From: Pseudomonas baltica
Lineage (GTDB): Bacteria; Pseudomonadota; Gammaproteobacteria; Pseudomonadales; Pseudomonadaceae
Assembly: GCF_014235765.1 (NCBI RefSeq)
Contig: NZ_JACMYH010000001.1
Span: forward strand, 434,001-498,000
DNA length: 64,000 nt
Direction of reading: 5' to 3'
Part shown: piece after piece, positions 8,421 through 17,634 of the stretch
Layout: each line of letters opens with the position of its first letter
How positions within the stretch are numbered: the first letter of the stretch is position 1
Notes under the pieces: generated by a model
The model's database searches: none
What the model saw: only the letters and a program-made list of their open reading frames with translations
Told to the model about the DNA's origin: nothing
Program-made: the position numbers and the translations under genes

Positions 8421-10799
8421 ATGCCGCCCAAGCCTTTGCAACTGCTGTTCGTGGAAGACAGCCCCCTCGATGCCGAACTGGCGCTGATGACCCTTGAGCG
8501 CGCGGGCGTGGCCGTCGAGTCGACCCTGGTGTTCAATCATCAGGGTGTGGAGCAGGCGCTGGCGGACGGTGCGTTCGACCTGATTCTGTGTGACTACATG
8601 CTGCCAGGCTCATCCGGCCCTTTGGTGCTGCAGGCAGCGCAGCGCCTGGCGCCGATGACGCCGTTCATCTTCCTGTCCGGGGTCTACGGCGAAGAGCATG
8701 CGGTCGAGATGATGCGCCAGGGCGCCATCGACTATGTGCTCAAGCAGAACCTGAGCCTGTTGCCCCGTGCCATCCAGCGTGCCATGGACGAAGTCCACGA
8801 GCGTCATCGTCGGCGCGACGCAGAGCGTTCCCTGCAGCACGCCGAAGTGCGTGCGCACATCGCCACCAACGCAGCGCGCATGGGGGTCTGGGACTATGCG
8901 CCGCGCAGCGATACGTTGCTCTGGGACGAACGCTGCCGGGCACTGTACGAGCTTGACCCCGCTACCGAAGTCAACCTGGCGCTGTTTCTCGACTACTGCC
9001 ACGACGAAGATCTGCCCGTGGTTCAGGAACGCATGACTGCGGCCCTGACGGTCGACGATGGGCGGTTGTTTCACATCGAGTATCGCGTGCGTCTGGCCAG
9101 CGGTACCCTGCGCTGGATTGCCAGCCACGGGCAGGCCTTCTTCGAAGAGGGTGCGTGCGTGCGTTTCACCGGCGTCATTCAGGACATCACCGAGCAGAAG
9201 CAAGCCACCCAGGCCCTCGAGCAGCTCAACGAGATGCTCGGTGAGCGGGTGGTCAAGCGTACCCGCGAGCGCGACCGCACCTGGGAGCTGTCCCGCGAGT
9301 TGCTGGGGGTAATGCGCTTCGACATGTCGCCGGTGTCGCTCAACCCCGCGTGGGAATCCACACTGGGCTGGACCCGTGAGCATCTGGGCAGCATCCAGTT
9401 GTGGGAGATCATTCATCCCGACGATCTCGCGGCAACCCGCCGCGAGACCGAGAACATCGCCAACGGCAATGTCTCGACCCGCTTCGTCAACCGCATGCGC
9501 CACGCCGACGGAAACTACCGTTGGTTGTCCTGGACCATCGTTCCGGACGAGGGGCTGATGTACACCGCCGTGCGCGACATCACCGGTGAGCGTGAAGTGC
9601 TGGATGAGCTGGCCGGTGCCAACCATCAGCTGCGCGAGCAGATCGACGAGCGCCAACGCATCGAGGCCACGCTGCACCAGCTGCAGCGCCTGGAAGCGGT
9701 CGGCCAGCTGACGGCGGGTGTGGCGCACGACTTCAACAACCTGCTGACGGTGATCCTGGCCAGTACCACCTTCATTGCCCGCGATTTCGAAAAGGGCAGG
9801 ACCGAACGCATTCAGGGCCGCCTGCAGAACATCAAGGAGGCGGGCGAACGCGGTGCCAAGCTCACCGGTCAGTTGCTGTCCTTCTCCCGCCGCCAGCGCC
9901 TCGAGCCGGTGGCGGTGAACCTCAACGGTACCGTGGAAGGCATGATCGAGCTGTTGCAGCGCACCCTGGGTGGCAGCATCTGGATCGAAACCGACACCGC
10001 GCCCGACCTGTGGAATGCATTGGTGGATCCGACCCAGACCGAGATGATCATTCTCAACCTGGCGATCAACTCCCGCGATGCCATGCCCGGTGGCGGCACC
10101 TTGCGCCTGTCCACGGCCAACGAAACGGTAAGCATGGCGGCGCAGCGTCCGGAAGACCCGGAGCCCGGCAACTACGTGGTGCTGTCGATCCAGGATTCGG
10201 GTACTGGCATGAGCCAGCAGGTGGTGGCCAAGGCCTTCGAGCCGTTCTTTACCACCAAGGAAGTGGGCAAGGGGTCAGGCTTGGGTCTGGCTCAGGTGTT
10301 CGGCTTTGCCAAACAGTCGGGTGGGGGCGTGGCCATCATGACCTCGCCGGGCTACGGCACCACTGTGAAGGTCTACTTGCCGGGCGTTCCGGATCAACTC
10401 GTAGCGCAGGCAGACGAGCCCGCCTATGTCGCTGCCGCTCATGACGAAAGCGAGCGCCAGACTATACTGCTGGTAGACGATGATCACGACGTGCGGGAAG
10501 TGACGGCGACCATGTTGCAGGGCCTCGGCTACAGTGTGATCGAGGCCGACAGTGCCGAGCAGGCGCTGAACAAGTTGGACCCCAGTGTCGACCTGGTACT
10601 GACCGACTTCGCCATGCCTGGCACCAACGGCGGCGAGTTGGCGCATATGATCCGCCGCCGTCACCCACGATTGCCGATCGTGTTCGTGACCGGTTATGCC
10701 GAGCTCGAGGGCCTCGATTCCGAGCACTATCCTTTGGTCCAGAAACCCTTTCGCGAGCAGGACCTGGCGAGCAAGATCAGCGCTGCATTCCGTGCCTAG
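8421..10799 (+). CDS. REC-PAS-PAS-histidine kinase-REC hybrid sensor
   Basis: With the ATG at 8421 the protein is 792 residues. It has an N-terminal receiver (LLFVEDSPLDAEL; LILCDYMLPG), two PAS domains, a HisKA domain with His436 (VAHDFNNLL), HATPase and a C-terminal receiver with Asp729 (LVLTDFAMPG). It is soluble, with no membrane segments. An in-frame GTG at 8325 would add 32 residues, but the receiver fold begins directly after 8421. The ribosome site is weak for both starts. It lies downstream of the phytochrome and its receiver on the same strand, so a light-to-phosphorelay module is likely. No DNA-binding output gene is adjacent, so targets are unknown. Confidence 0.88.
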   Translation: MPPKPLQLLFVEDSPLDAELALMTLERAGVAVESTLVFNHQGVEQALADGAFDLILCDYMLPGSSGPLVLQAAQRLAPMTPFIFLSGVYGEEHAVEMMRQGAIDYVLKQNLSLLPRAIQRAMDEVHERHRRRDAERSLQHAEVRAHIATNAARMGVWDYAPRSDTLLWDERCRALYELDPATEVNLALFLDYCHDEDLPVVQERMTAALTVDDGRLFHIEYRVRLASGTLRWIASHGQAFFEEGACVRFTGVIQDITEQKQATQALEQLNEMLGERVVKRTRERDRTWELSRELLGVMRFDMSPVSLNPAWESTLGWTREHLGSIQLWEIIHPDDLAATRRETENIANGNVSTRFVNRMRHADGNYRWLSWTIVPDEGLMYTAVRDITGEREVLDELAGANHQLREQIDERQRIEATLHQLQRLEAVGQLTAGVAHDFNNLLTVILASTTFIARDFEKGRTERIQGRLQNIKEAGERGAKLTGQLLSFSRRQRLEPVAVNLNGTVEGMIELLQRTLGGSIWIETDTAPDLWNALVDPTQTEMIILNLAINSRDAMPGGGTLRLSTANETVSMAAQRPEDPEPGNYVVLSIQDSGTGMSQQVVAKAFEPFFTTKEVGKGSGLGLAQVFGFAKQSGGGVAIMTSPGYGTTVKVYLPGVPDQLVAQADEPAYVAAAHDESERQTILLVDDDHDVREVTATMLQGLGYSVIEADSAEQALNKLDPSVDLVLTDFAMPGTNGGELAHMIRRRHPRLPIVFVTGYAELEGLDSEHYPLVQKPFREQDLASKISAAFRA

Positions 10800-10817
10800 C
10801 AACGGCTGCCAGCCGAC

Positions 10818-11012
10818 TCAACGGCCAGCTGCCTTGGGTACCATGGGTACGCCGGCCTTGATGCGTTCGTAGATTTCCTGACGATGCACCGCCACGTCCC
10901 GTGGCGCATCTATGCCCAGGCGGACCTGACCGCCCTTGACGTCGATGATGGTGATACGAATATCGTCTTCGATAACGATGCTTTCGTCAGTGTTGCGCGT
11001 CAATATCAGCAT
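10818..11012 (-). CDS. CsrA/RsmA-family RNA-binding regulator (copy 1)
   Basis: A 64-residue CsrA homologue starting MLILTR and containing VRLGIDAP and [11 protein letters not shown], the beta strands and helix that form the GGA-binding dimer. A longer in-frame start 13 codons upstream is rejected because CsrA proteins begin at MLIL. Residues 7-10 (NTDE) differ from the usual RVGE/KVGE, and the C-terminal tail is longer than in RsmA. By family it represses or stabilises mRNAs through GGA motifs at ribosome sites. Its own leader on the minus strand contains AGGAAC and AAGGATT, so autoregulation is possible. A perfect palindrome (GGGAATAATTCCC, 11077-11089) lies about 65 bp upstream. Confidence 0.93.
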   Translation of the reverse strand: MLILTRNTDESIVIEDDIRITIIDVKGGQVRLGIDAPRDVAVHRQEIYERIKAGVPMVPKAAGR

Positions 11013-11206
11013 GATGGAATCCTTGCGCTCGAGGGATTTCGTTCCTGGCATCTCTGATTAGTGACGTATGCCGTGTGGGAATAATTCCCTTGGATGCGCA
11101 TTTGTCGTCGGCGAGATTTCCTACCGCTGGGTTGTACTGAACCACGGCGCTTGTAGAGGGTCGGTTATATAAGGCATCGCCTTGATTACCCACAAGAGGT
11201 AGGCAT

Positions 11207-11539
11207 ATGACAGACGTAGAATTGGAAACCACCAAGCAGTTCATGGAATGGGAAGACTCGTCAGCGAACTATCTGGACGAGCAGGTTCGCCATGAGGAAA
11301 CGCTCAAAAACGGCTGCCGTATCGTGGTGCGTGCGCGCAAGATCGGCGAAGACAAAATTTCGGTGTTCTTTGGCACCTACGGCGTGGATGGCCGGGTGAT
11401 CAAGGAACAGACCGAAATACGCGATGGATTGACATGTGCCAAGGATGCACTGGCGTTCGCCACGGACAAGGCAAAGCGTCATGCAGGGGGTGGGGCAGGG
11501 GCTCCAGACGACAATCATCACCAGGCAACGCCTGTCTGA
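11207..11539 (+). CDS. Conserved-looking hypothetical protein between two csrA genes
   Basis: A 110-residue soluble protein with no family I recognise. The N-terminal third is acidic (ELETTKQFMEWEDSS). The middle looks like a small beta-rich fold (CRIVVRARKIGEDKISVFFGTYG). The tail is Gly/Ala- and His-rich (GGGAGAPDDNHHQ) and probably disordered. A good ribosome site (AGAGGTAGG) precedes the ATG. It is transcribed divergently from csrA copy 1 and convergently toward csrA copy 2. Its position suggests, but does not show, a link to post-transcriptional control. Confidence 0.65.
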   Translation: MTDVELETTKQFMEWEDSSANYLDEQVRHEETLKNGCRIVVRARKIGEDKISVFFGTYGVDGRVIKEQTEIRDGLTCAKDALAFATDKAKRHAGGGAGAPDDNHHQATPV

Positions 11540-11626
11540 CCGTGTGAGCGGTGACTTCGCGCCGCTGTGCAGCTTGGCTGAAGCCAGCTGCATGGCGGCG
11601 TTCGAAGGACCGCGGCAAGTGGCCGA

Positions 11627-11824
11627 TCAGGCCTGGCCATCTCCCTTTTCCGGTGCAGGGCTGCCTGCCTGGATACGCTTGAAGATTTCTTCGCGATGTA
11701 CCTGTACATCCTTCGGCGCATCGATGCCGATTCGCACCTGCATCCCTTTCACGCCAAGGATAGTGATCTTGATGTCGTCATGAATGACGATGCTTTCGCC
11801 TACCTTGCGGGTGAGTATCAGCAT
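11627..11824 (-). CDS. CsrA/RsmA-family RNA-binding regulator (copy 2)
   Basis: A 65-residue CsrA homologue with canonical [23 protein letters not shown] and [10 protein letters not shown]. It is closer to the classical RsmA/RsmE sequence than copy 1, with which it shares about two thirds of positions by eye. The leader on the minus strand reads AAGGAATCAAGGAGCC, two GGA motifs of which the second overlaps the ribosome site. This is the arrangement that CsrA proteins bind, so auto- or cross-repression is likely. It lies 615 bp from copy 1 on the same strand. Confidence 0.95.
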   Translation of the reverse strand: MLILTRKVGESIVIHDDIKITILGVKGMQVRIGIDAPKDVQVHREEIFKRIQAGSPAPEKGDGQA

Positions 11825-11972
11825 GAACGGCTCCTTGATTCCTTTGCTTAGAATTTATCCGGTGTTTGTAGGGTGTCGATTGCTACCTGAATACGGACGC
11901 AACGTGACAAATTTAATTCCCTCGAAGCGCCCTGTTTGTGGATACGCGGCAGTCATGGCACAACGAGTGGCA

Positions 11973-12068
11973 CTAGGCGCCAGTATGGCGTGGTTCTGTA
12001 CAGGCGCCTAGCAGATTGGCATTACGTTTGGTTTATCGGGGCGATAGTGGCACTCTTGCCACCATCGC
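11973..12068. other. Two hairpins between csrA copy 2 and the GH15 gene
   Basis: A perfect 9-bp inverted repeat (CTAGGCGCC at 11973-11981 and GGCGCCTAG at 12003-12011, 21-base spacer) is followed by a 12-bp stem with one mismatch and a CTCT loop (12041-12068). Neither has a T-run, so they are not standard terminators. On the minus strand they lie after the GH15 stop and ahead of csrA copy 2. They could separate the two transcripts or shape the csrA leader. Confidence 0.45.
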
Positions 12069-12080
12069 TGAAACGAAACC

Positions 12081-13898
12081 CTAGGGTTGCCACTGGGTAC
12101 GCTGGCCACTCAGCTTCCTGTCAAGAAAGCTGGCGGCGCTGATCAGTGCCAGATGGCTCAATCCCTGGGGGGTATTGCCGAGATGATGGCCATGCCGATC
12201 GAACTCTTCGGCGAACAGACCCAGCGGGTTGGCATAGCGCAGCAACTGCTGGAACTCCAGATGCGCCTTTTCTACCTGTCCAGCCCGCGCCAGGCACTCC
12301 ACATACCAGAACGAGCAGGCGGTGAACGCACCTTCATCGCCGGGCAGGCCATCATCCTGGCGGTAGCGGTAGACCATGCCGTCACGCACCAGGGTGCGCT
12401 CGATTGCCTCCAGTGTGCTCAGCCATTGCGGGTCGCTGGCACCCACGAAACGCACCAGTGGCATCAACAGCATGGAACCGTCGAGCTCGACGCTGCCCAG
12501 CTTCTGTACGAAATGCCCAGCATCGGCGTTCCAGAAATTATTCCAGATGTCGTCGTGAATCGCCTGGCGTTCCTTGTCCCAGCGCTCGAATGGAGCTGGC
12601 AGCGAACGCTTCTCGGCCAGACGCAGGGCCCGATCCAGAGCAACCCAGCACATCAGGCGTGAGTGCAGGTAATGCTCGGGCGGGTTGCGCATTTCCCAGA
12701 TGCCGACGTCCTTCTGATGCCAGCTGCTGCACACTTTGTCGACGATGTGGGTAACGTGTTTCCAGCCTTGGTGGGAGATCGCCTCGCCGTACTTGTTGGC
12801 CAGGTACACGGCGTCCAGCAGTTCGCCGTAGATATCCAGCTGAACCTGATCATGGGCGCCGTTGCCCACCAGCACCGGCTTGGCACCGCCATGCCCGCTC
12901 AAGTGATCGAGCTCGGACTCTGGCAGCTCTTCGCGTCCGTCCAGGCCATACACCACGCCCAACCGGGCTGGCTCATCGCAGCATTCGCCGACGCGATCGC
13001 GCACCCAGCGCATGTAGTCGTTGGCCTCGGTGGTGAAACCCAGGCGCATGAAGGCATACACGGTGAACGATGCATCGCGGATCCAGGTATACCGATAGTC
13101 CCAGTTGCGCACGCCGCCGGGGGCCTCGGGAAGGCCGAACGTGGCGGCGGCAATGATCCCGCCATGACGGCGCGACGTCAGCAGTTTCAAGGCCAGTGCA
13201 GAGCGATCGACCATCTCGCGCCAGCGACCCTTGTAGTTCGAATGGCCGATCCAGTTGCGCCAGAACGCCAGGGTTTCGTCCAGGCATGCCTGGCCTTCAC
13301 CGGCACGCACCATCGGGTCTTCGGCGCCGCCGAGGATGAATTCGGCGCATTCGCCTTCCTTGAGTTCGAACACGGCGATGGCGCTGTGCGCCTCGATGCG
13401 CAAAGCCTGGGTTGCCGACAGCCGCAAGGTGGGCTGGCCTTCGGCGCTGAAGCAGACGTCCTCGCCGCTGGCGTGGGCCTGGGTATCGGCGCGGCTGTAG
13501 TCGTGCCGAACCCGGCAGCGCAAGCGGATGGTGGCAGTGCCGTTGCGCACTTCTACCCGACGTATCAGCCGGGGCAGGGCGTCGGCCTCTGCGGCGACCG
13601 GCATCAGGTCGGTGACCTCGACCACTGCGTCCTGGTCGATCCAGCGGGTTTGCAACACGTTGCTGTCGGGCAGGTAGATCTGCTGGCGACGCGCGCCGGG
13701 CAGGTCCGGGGCGAGTTCGAACACACCTGCGCGATCGCAGTCCAGCAGGGCCGTGAAAATGGAAGGGCTGTCGAATTCCGGCCAGCAGCAGAAGTCGATA
13801 CTGCCGTTGTCCGCGACCAGCGCGGCGCTGCGCATGTCGCCGATGATGCCGTGGGCCTCGATCGGGCTTTGCAGGGTGCTGCAGACGTCTTCAGCCAT
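12081..13898 (-). CDS. Glycoside hydrolase family 15 protein
   Basis: A 605-residue protein with the N-terminal beta-sandwich (IEAHGIIGDMRSAALVADNGSIDFCCWP) and the (alpha/alpha)6 barrel of GH15 enzymes (glucoamylase or trehalase type). Typical stretches include GVRNWDYRYTWIRDASF and the C-terminal FTACSFWYVE with acidic residues around it. No signal peptide is seen, so it is probably cytoplasmic. The substrate may be trehalose or short alpha-glucans and cannot be decided here. Its start overlaps the end of the upstream SDR gene by 8 bp, so the two are translationally coupled. Confidence 0.92.
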   Translation of the reverse strand: MAEDVCSTLQSPIEAHGIIGDMRSAALVADNGSIDFCCWPEFDSPSIFTALLDCDRAGVFELAPDLPGARRQQIYLPDSNVLQTRWIDQDAVVEVTDLMPVAAEADALPRLIRRVEVRNGTATIRLRCRVRHDYSRADTQAHASGEDVCFSAEGQPTLRLSATQALRIEAHSAIAVFELKEGECAEFILGGAEDPMVRAGEGQACLDETLAFWRNWIGHSNYKGRWREMVDRSALALKLLTSRRHGGIIAAATFGLPEAPGGVRNWDYRYTWIRDASFTVYAFMRLGFTTEANDYMRWVRDRVGECCDEPARLGVVYGLDGREELPESELDHLSGHGGAKPVLVGNGAHDQVQLDIYGELLDAVYLANKYGEAISHQGWKHVTHIVDKVCSSWHQKDVGIWEMRNPPEHYLHSRLMCWVALDRALRLAEKRSLPAPFERWDKERQAIHDDIWNNFWNADAGHFVQKLGSVELDGSMLLMPLVRFVGASDPQWLSTLEAIERTLVRDGMVYRYRQDDGLPGDEGAFTACSFWYVECLARAGQVEKAHLEFQQLLRYANPLGLFAEEFDRHGHHLGNTPQGLSHLALISAASFLDRKLSGQRTQWQP

Positions 13899-14691
13899 TG
13901 TTTCGGAACCCCGGATACAAGCTCATGCCACCGTCGATGAACAGCGTGGTGCCGTGCACGTAGTCACTCAGATCGGATGCCAGCCAGACGACCGCGTTGG
14001 CGACGTCGTCGACCTCGCCGACACGGCCGTAGGGAATCAGTTCGAGCAGCTTCTTCTCGGCGTCGCCTTGGGTGTTTTCTTCGTTGATGGCGGTGCGAAT
14101 CGCGCCAGGGGCGATCGAGTTGACGCGAATGCGCTGCTCGCCGACTTCCTGGGCGATGCTGCGCATCAGCAGATCGATGCCGCCCTTGGAGGCGGCGTAG
14201 TTGACATGGCCGGCCCAGGGAATCAACTGGTGCACCGAGCTCATGTGGATGATCTTGCCGGCCGCCCGCGACAGCCAGGAGCGCGGGCCCTGTTTCTGGA
14301 ACTGTCGCAGGGCGGCGCGCGCGCAGAGGAATTGGCCGGTGAGGTTGACCTCGATCACCTTGTTCCAGTCGGCCAGGGTCATGTCGACCGTGGCAGCATC
14401 ACGCTGCAGGCCCGAATTGGCGACCAGAATATCCAGTGCGCCGTAGGTGTCGATGGTGGCGGCGAAGAGTCGCTCGACGTCGTCTTCCTTCGACACGTCC
14501 GCGCCCACCGCAATGGCTTTGCCACCCGCTTCGCGGATCTCTGCAACCAGGCGTTCGGCGGGCTCGGCGTGGGAATTGTAGTTGACGACCACAGCGGCCC
14601 CGGCGGCGGCCAGTGCCTTGGCGGCAGCGGCGCCCAGGCCGGAGCTGGCGCCGGTGACCAGGGCAACCTGTTTGTCCAATGAAATCTGCAT
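13891..14691 (-). CDS. Short-chain dehydrogenase/reductase (glucose 1-dehydrogenase-like)
   Basis: A 266-residue classical SDR. It has the cofactor motif TGASSGLG near the N terminus, the NSG strand motif (LVANSGLQ), a catalytic Ser in HMSSVH and the YxxxK pair in YAASKGG. The length and the C-terminal GTTLFIDGGMSLYP fit the glucose 1-dehydrogenase-like group, though the substrate is not certain. GGAGGA precedes the ATG. It is the first gene of a two-gene operon with the GH15 gene, which suggests a sugar or polyol released or handled by the glycosidase. Confidence 0.9.
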   Translation of the reverse strand: MQISLDKQVALVTGASSGLGAAAAKALAAAGAAVVVNYNSHAEPAERLVAEIREAGGKAIAVGADVSKEDDVERLFAATIDTYGALDILVANSGLQRDAATVDMTLADWNKVIEVNLTGQFLCARAALRQFQKQGPRSWLSRAAGKIIHMSSVHQLIPWAGHVNYAASKGGIDLLMRSIAQEVGEQRIRVNSIAPGAIRTAINEENTQGDAEKKLLELIPYGRVGEVDDVANAVVWLASDLSDYVHGTTLFIDGGMSLYPGFRNNG

Positions 14692-14844
14692 CCGGGATGA
14701 TCCTCCAATAATGGCGTTTCAATGCTGACTGGCGATGCGGTGCGGGAGTTCAGCGCAGAAACGTTTGGGCACGAATGCCGAAGGCAGCTGCCTAAATCAA
14801 GTACCGGCTCGATGAGCCGTCCAGCCCCTGCCAGGAGAGACACC

Positions 14845-14988
14845 GTGGACAAAGAATCCAAGCGTGAAGACCTCGACCACAAGCCGGAAAATGCCGGCAA
14901 GGTGGGTGAGCAACACAAGCGCGCCAACCAACAGGGCGAAAAGGCCCGCAGCCCGTCCGACGAAGGCCAGAGCAAGCCGGTCGGTTGA
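14845..14988 (+). CDS. Small hydrophilic hypothetical protein
   Basis: A 47-residue, highly charged peptide (VDKESKREDLDHKPENAG at the start) with no hydrophobic core, likely disordered. The GTG start is chosen because AGGAGAGA lies 6-12 bases upstream. The longer frame opening at 14722 has no ribosome site and overlaps the leader of the divergent SDR gene. It is transcribed alone, divergent from the SDR gene and convergent with the UvrA2 gene. Composition resembles small stress-associated proteins, but no family is recognised. Confidence 0.6.
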   Translation: MDKESKREDLDHKPENAGKVGEQHKRANQQGEKARSPSDEGQSKPVG

Positions 14989-15048
14989 AGCAACCCTGGG
15001 CAGCCCCGCGCGCTGGGGCTGCCGCTAGGTGCACTCGGTGGACAGCCG

Positions 15049-17553
15049 CTATGCAGGTTCCGCCAGTGCGCTTTGCAGGTAGGCCGCAGTGCGGCTGGCG
15101 CTGACCTTGGCCACGTCTTCCGGGCGTCCGGCGGCCACGACTTTGCCGCCTTGGTCACCGGCCTTCGGGCCGATGTCGATCACCCAGTCCGCCTGCGCAA
15201 CCACGCGCATGTCGTGCTCCACCACGATCACGCTGTTGCCGGCATCCACTAGATGATTGAGTTGCTGCATCAGCCGGTCGACGTCGCTGGGGTGCAGCCC
15301 CGTGGTCGGCTCATCGAGCACGTAAAGCGTGGCGCCCCGCTGGTTGCGCTGCAGCTCGGTAGCCAGTTTGATGCGCTGTGCTTCACCGCCGGACAGTTCG
15401 GTGGCCGGTTGGCCCAGGCGCAGGTAACCCAGGCCGATGTCACGCAGCACGATCAGTGGCCGCAGCACTGCCGGCTGTTCGGCGAACACCTCGCACGCCT
15501 GGTGGACCGTGAGCTGCAACACGTCGGCAATGCTGCGGCCTTGCCATTTCACTGCCAGGGTCTTGGGGCTGTAGCGCGCGCCGTGGCAGGTCGGGCAGGG
15601 GCTGAACACGCTGGGCATGAATAGCAGCTCGACGCTGACGAAGCCTTCGCCTTCACACTCGGGGCAGCGCCCCTTGGCGACGTTGAAAGAAAACTGCCCG
15701 GCATCGAAACCGTGCCGCTGCGCATCGGGGGTGGCCGCGAACAGCTTGCGTACGGCGTCGAACAGCCCGGTGTAGGTGGCCAGGTTCGACCGCGGCGTGC
15801 GACCGATAGGCTTCTGGTCGACCTGCACCAGGCGCTTGATGCTGTGCATGCCTTCGACGATATACCCCGATTCGGTCTGCGGTACGGCGTCTTCGAGCAC
15901 GTCCTCGACGTCTTCGCGAGCCTGGCCCAGATGCTCGCCCACCAGTTCCAGCAGCACCTGGCTGACCAGGCTCGATTTACCCGAGCCGGAAATCCCGGTA
16001 ACGGCCGTGAAGCACTGCAGGGGAAAGTCGGCAGCGACTTTGTGCAGATTGTTGCGGCTGACGTCGGCCAGCTTCAGCCAGCTTGCGGTAGGCCGACGCG
16101 GGCGCGGCAGCGGCACGGCGCTGCCGTACAGGTAGGCACGGGTCTGCGACGCGTCGACCTGGGCCAGCCCTTTGGGCGGTCCGCTGTAGAGCACCTGGCC
16201 GCCTTGCTCGCCCGCCAGTGGCCCGACATCCACCACCCAGTCGGCGCGGCTCATGGTGTCCAGGTCGTGTTCGACCACGAACAATGAATTGCCTGCCGCT
16301 TTCAGCCCTTGCAGGGCGGCGTGCAACGATTCGCCATCGGCGGGGTGCAGGCCGGCGGTCGGTTCGTCCAGCACATAGACCACGCCGAATAGCTGCGAGC
16401 CCAGCTGGGTGGCCAGGCGCAAGCGCTGCAGCTCGCCCGAGGACAAGGTGGGCGTACTGCGCTCCAGCGCCAGGTAGCCCAGACCAAGGTCGATCAGGGT
16501 GTTCAGGCGACCCAGCAGGTTCTGCGCAAGCTGCTCGGCGGCCATGCGCTTCTCTTCACTGAGCTTCTTGCCGACTTGCTTGCCATCTGCCACCGGCTTG
16601 AGTTTCTGCGCCAGCTGGGTGAGCGGCAGTCGCGAGAACTCACCAATGTCCAGCCCGGCAAAGGTCACGCTCAGTGCTTCCGGCTTGAGCCGCTTGCCTG
16701 CGCAGACTTCGCACGCGGCACCGATCATGAACTGACTGACGCGCTTCTTCATCAGCGCGCTTTGCGAGTGGGTGAAGGTGTGCAGCACATAGCGTCGTGC
16801 GCCGGTGAAGGTGCCCTGGTAGCTGGGCTCCAGCTTGCGCTTGAGCGCGTCGCGGGTCTGCGCCGGGGTCATTCCGCCGTACACCGGCACCGTCGGCGTT
16901 TCCTCGGTGAAGAGAATCCAGTCGCGCTGCTTTTTCGGCAGGTCACGCCACGGCACGTCGACGTCGTAGCCCAGGGTCACGAGGATGTCGCGCTGGTTCT
17001 GGCCCTGCCAGGCTGGCGGCCAGGACGCGACCGCGCGCTGGCGAATGGTCAAGCTGTCGTCGGGCACCATGGTTTTTTCGGTGACCTCGTACACCCGGCC
17101 CAGGCCGTGGCAATGCGGGCATGCCCCCTGTGGCGTATTGGCCGAGAAATCTTCGGCGTAGAGCATGGCCTGGCCAGGCGGATAGGCGCCGGCCCGCGAA
17201 TAGAGCATCCGTACCAGGCTGCCCAGGGTGGTGACGCTGCCCACCGACGAGCGTGTGCTCGGCGTGCCGCGCTGCTGCTGCAAAGCCACGGCCGGCGGCA
17301 GCCCCTCGATGCTGTCGACATCGGGCACCCCGACCTGATCGATCAAGCGCCGGGCGTAGGGCGCCACCGATTCGAAATAGCGTCGCTGGGCTTCGGCGTA
17401 CAGGGTGCCGAACGCGAGAGACGACTTGCCCGAGCCCGACACCCCGGTGAACACCACCAGGGCATCGCGGGGAATATCGACGTCGACGTTCTTGAGGTTG
17501 TGTTCGCGCGCGCCGCGAACTTGGACGTAGCCGCTGGGAGCGGTAGGTTTCAT
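15049..17553 (-). CDS. UvrA2-type excinuclease ABC-like ATPase, no UvrB-binding domain
   Basis: An 834-residue protein with two ABC ATPase modules: Walker [10 protein letters not shown] and GISGSGKSS, signatures LSSGELQR and LSGGEAQR, and the C-terminal zinc finger CPECEG...CPTCHG. Canonical UvrA is about 940 residues. Here YSRAG, where the UvrB-binding insert normally begins, runs within some 25 residues into the segment before CPHCHG, so the whole UvrB-binding domain and the first CxxC of zinc finger 1 are missing. This is the UvrA2 (class II) architecture, linked in other bacteria to resistance to DNA-binding drugs or accessory repair. It probably does not recruit UvrB. Confidence 0.92.
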   Translation of the reverse strand: MKPTAPSGYVQVRGAREHNLKNVDVDIPRDALVVFTGVSGSGKSSLAFGTLYAEAQRRYFESVAPYARRLIDQVGVPDVDSIEGLPPAVALQQQRGTPSTRSSVGSVTTLGSLVRMLYSRAGAYPPGQAMLYAEDFSANTPQGACPHCHGLGRVYEVTEKTMVPDDSLTIRQRAVASWPPAWQGQNQRDILVTLGYDVDVPWRDLPKKQRDWILFTEETPTVPVYGGMTPAQTRDALKRKLEPSYQGTFTGARRYVLHTFTHSQSALMKKRVSQFMIGAACEVCAGKRLKPEALSVTFAGLDIGEFSRLPLTQLAQKLKPVADGKQVGKKLSEEKRMAAEQLAQNLLGRLNTLIDLGLGYLALERSTPTLSSGELQRLRLATQLGSQLFGVVYVLDEPTAGLHPADGESLHAALQGLKAAGNSLFVVEHDLDTMSRADWVVDVGPLAGEQGGQVLYSGPPKGLAQVDASQTRAYLYGSAVPLPRPRRPTASWLKLADVSRNNLHKVAADFPLQCFTAVTGISGSGKSSLVSQVLLELVGEHLGQAREDVEDVLEDAVPQTESGYIVEGMHSIKRLVQVDQKPIGRTPRSNLATYTGLFDAVRKLFAATPDAQRHGFDAGQFSFNVAKGRCPECEGEGFVSVELLFMPSVFSPCPTCHGARYSPKTLAVKWQGRSIADVLQLTVHQACEVFAEQPAVLRPLIVLRDIGLGYLRLGQPATELSGGEAQRIKLATELQRNQRGATLYVLDEPTTGLHPSDVDRLMQQLNHLVDAGNSVIVVEHDMRVVAQADWVIDIGPKAGDQGGKVVAAGRPEDVAKVSASRTAAYLQSALAEPA

Positions 17554-17634
17554 GAAAAGCCTTGGAATGTATGAGCGTTGCTATAACCGACCGCAGTGGC
17601 CACGCACAATTCCGGCGGTCGTTGCAGCGCTCGC

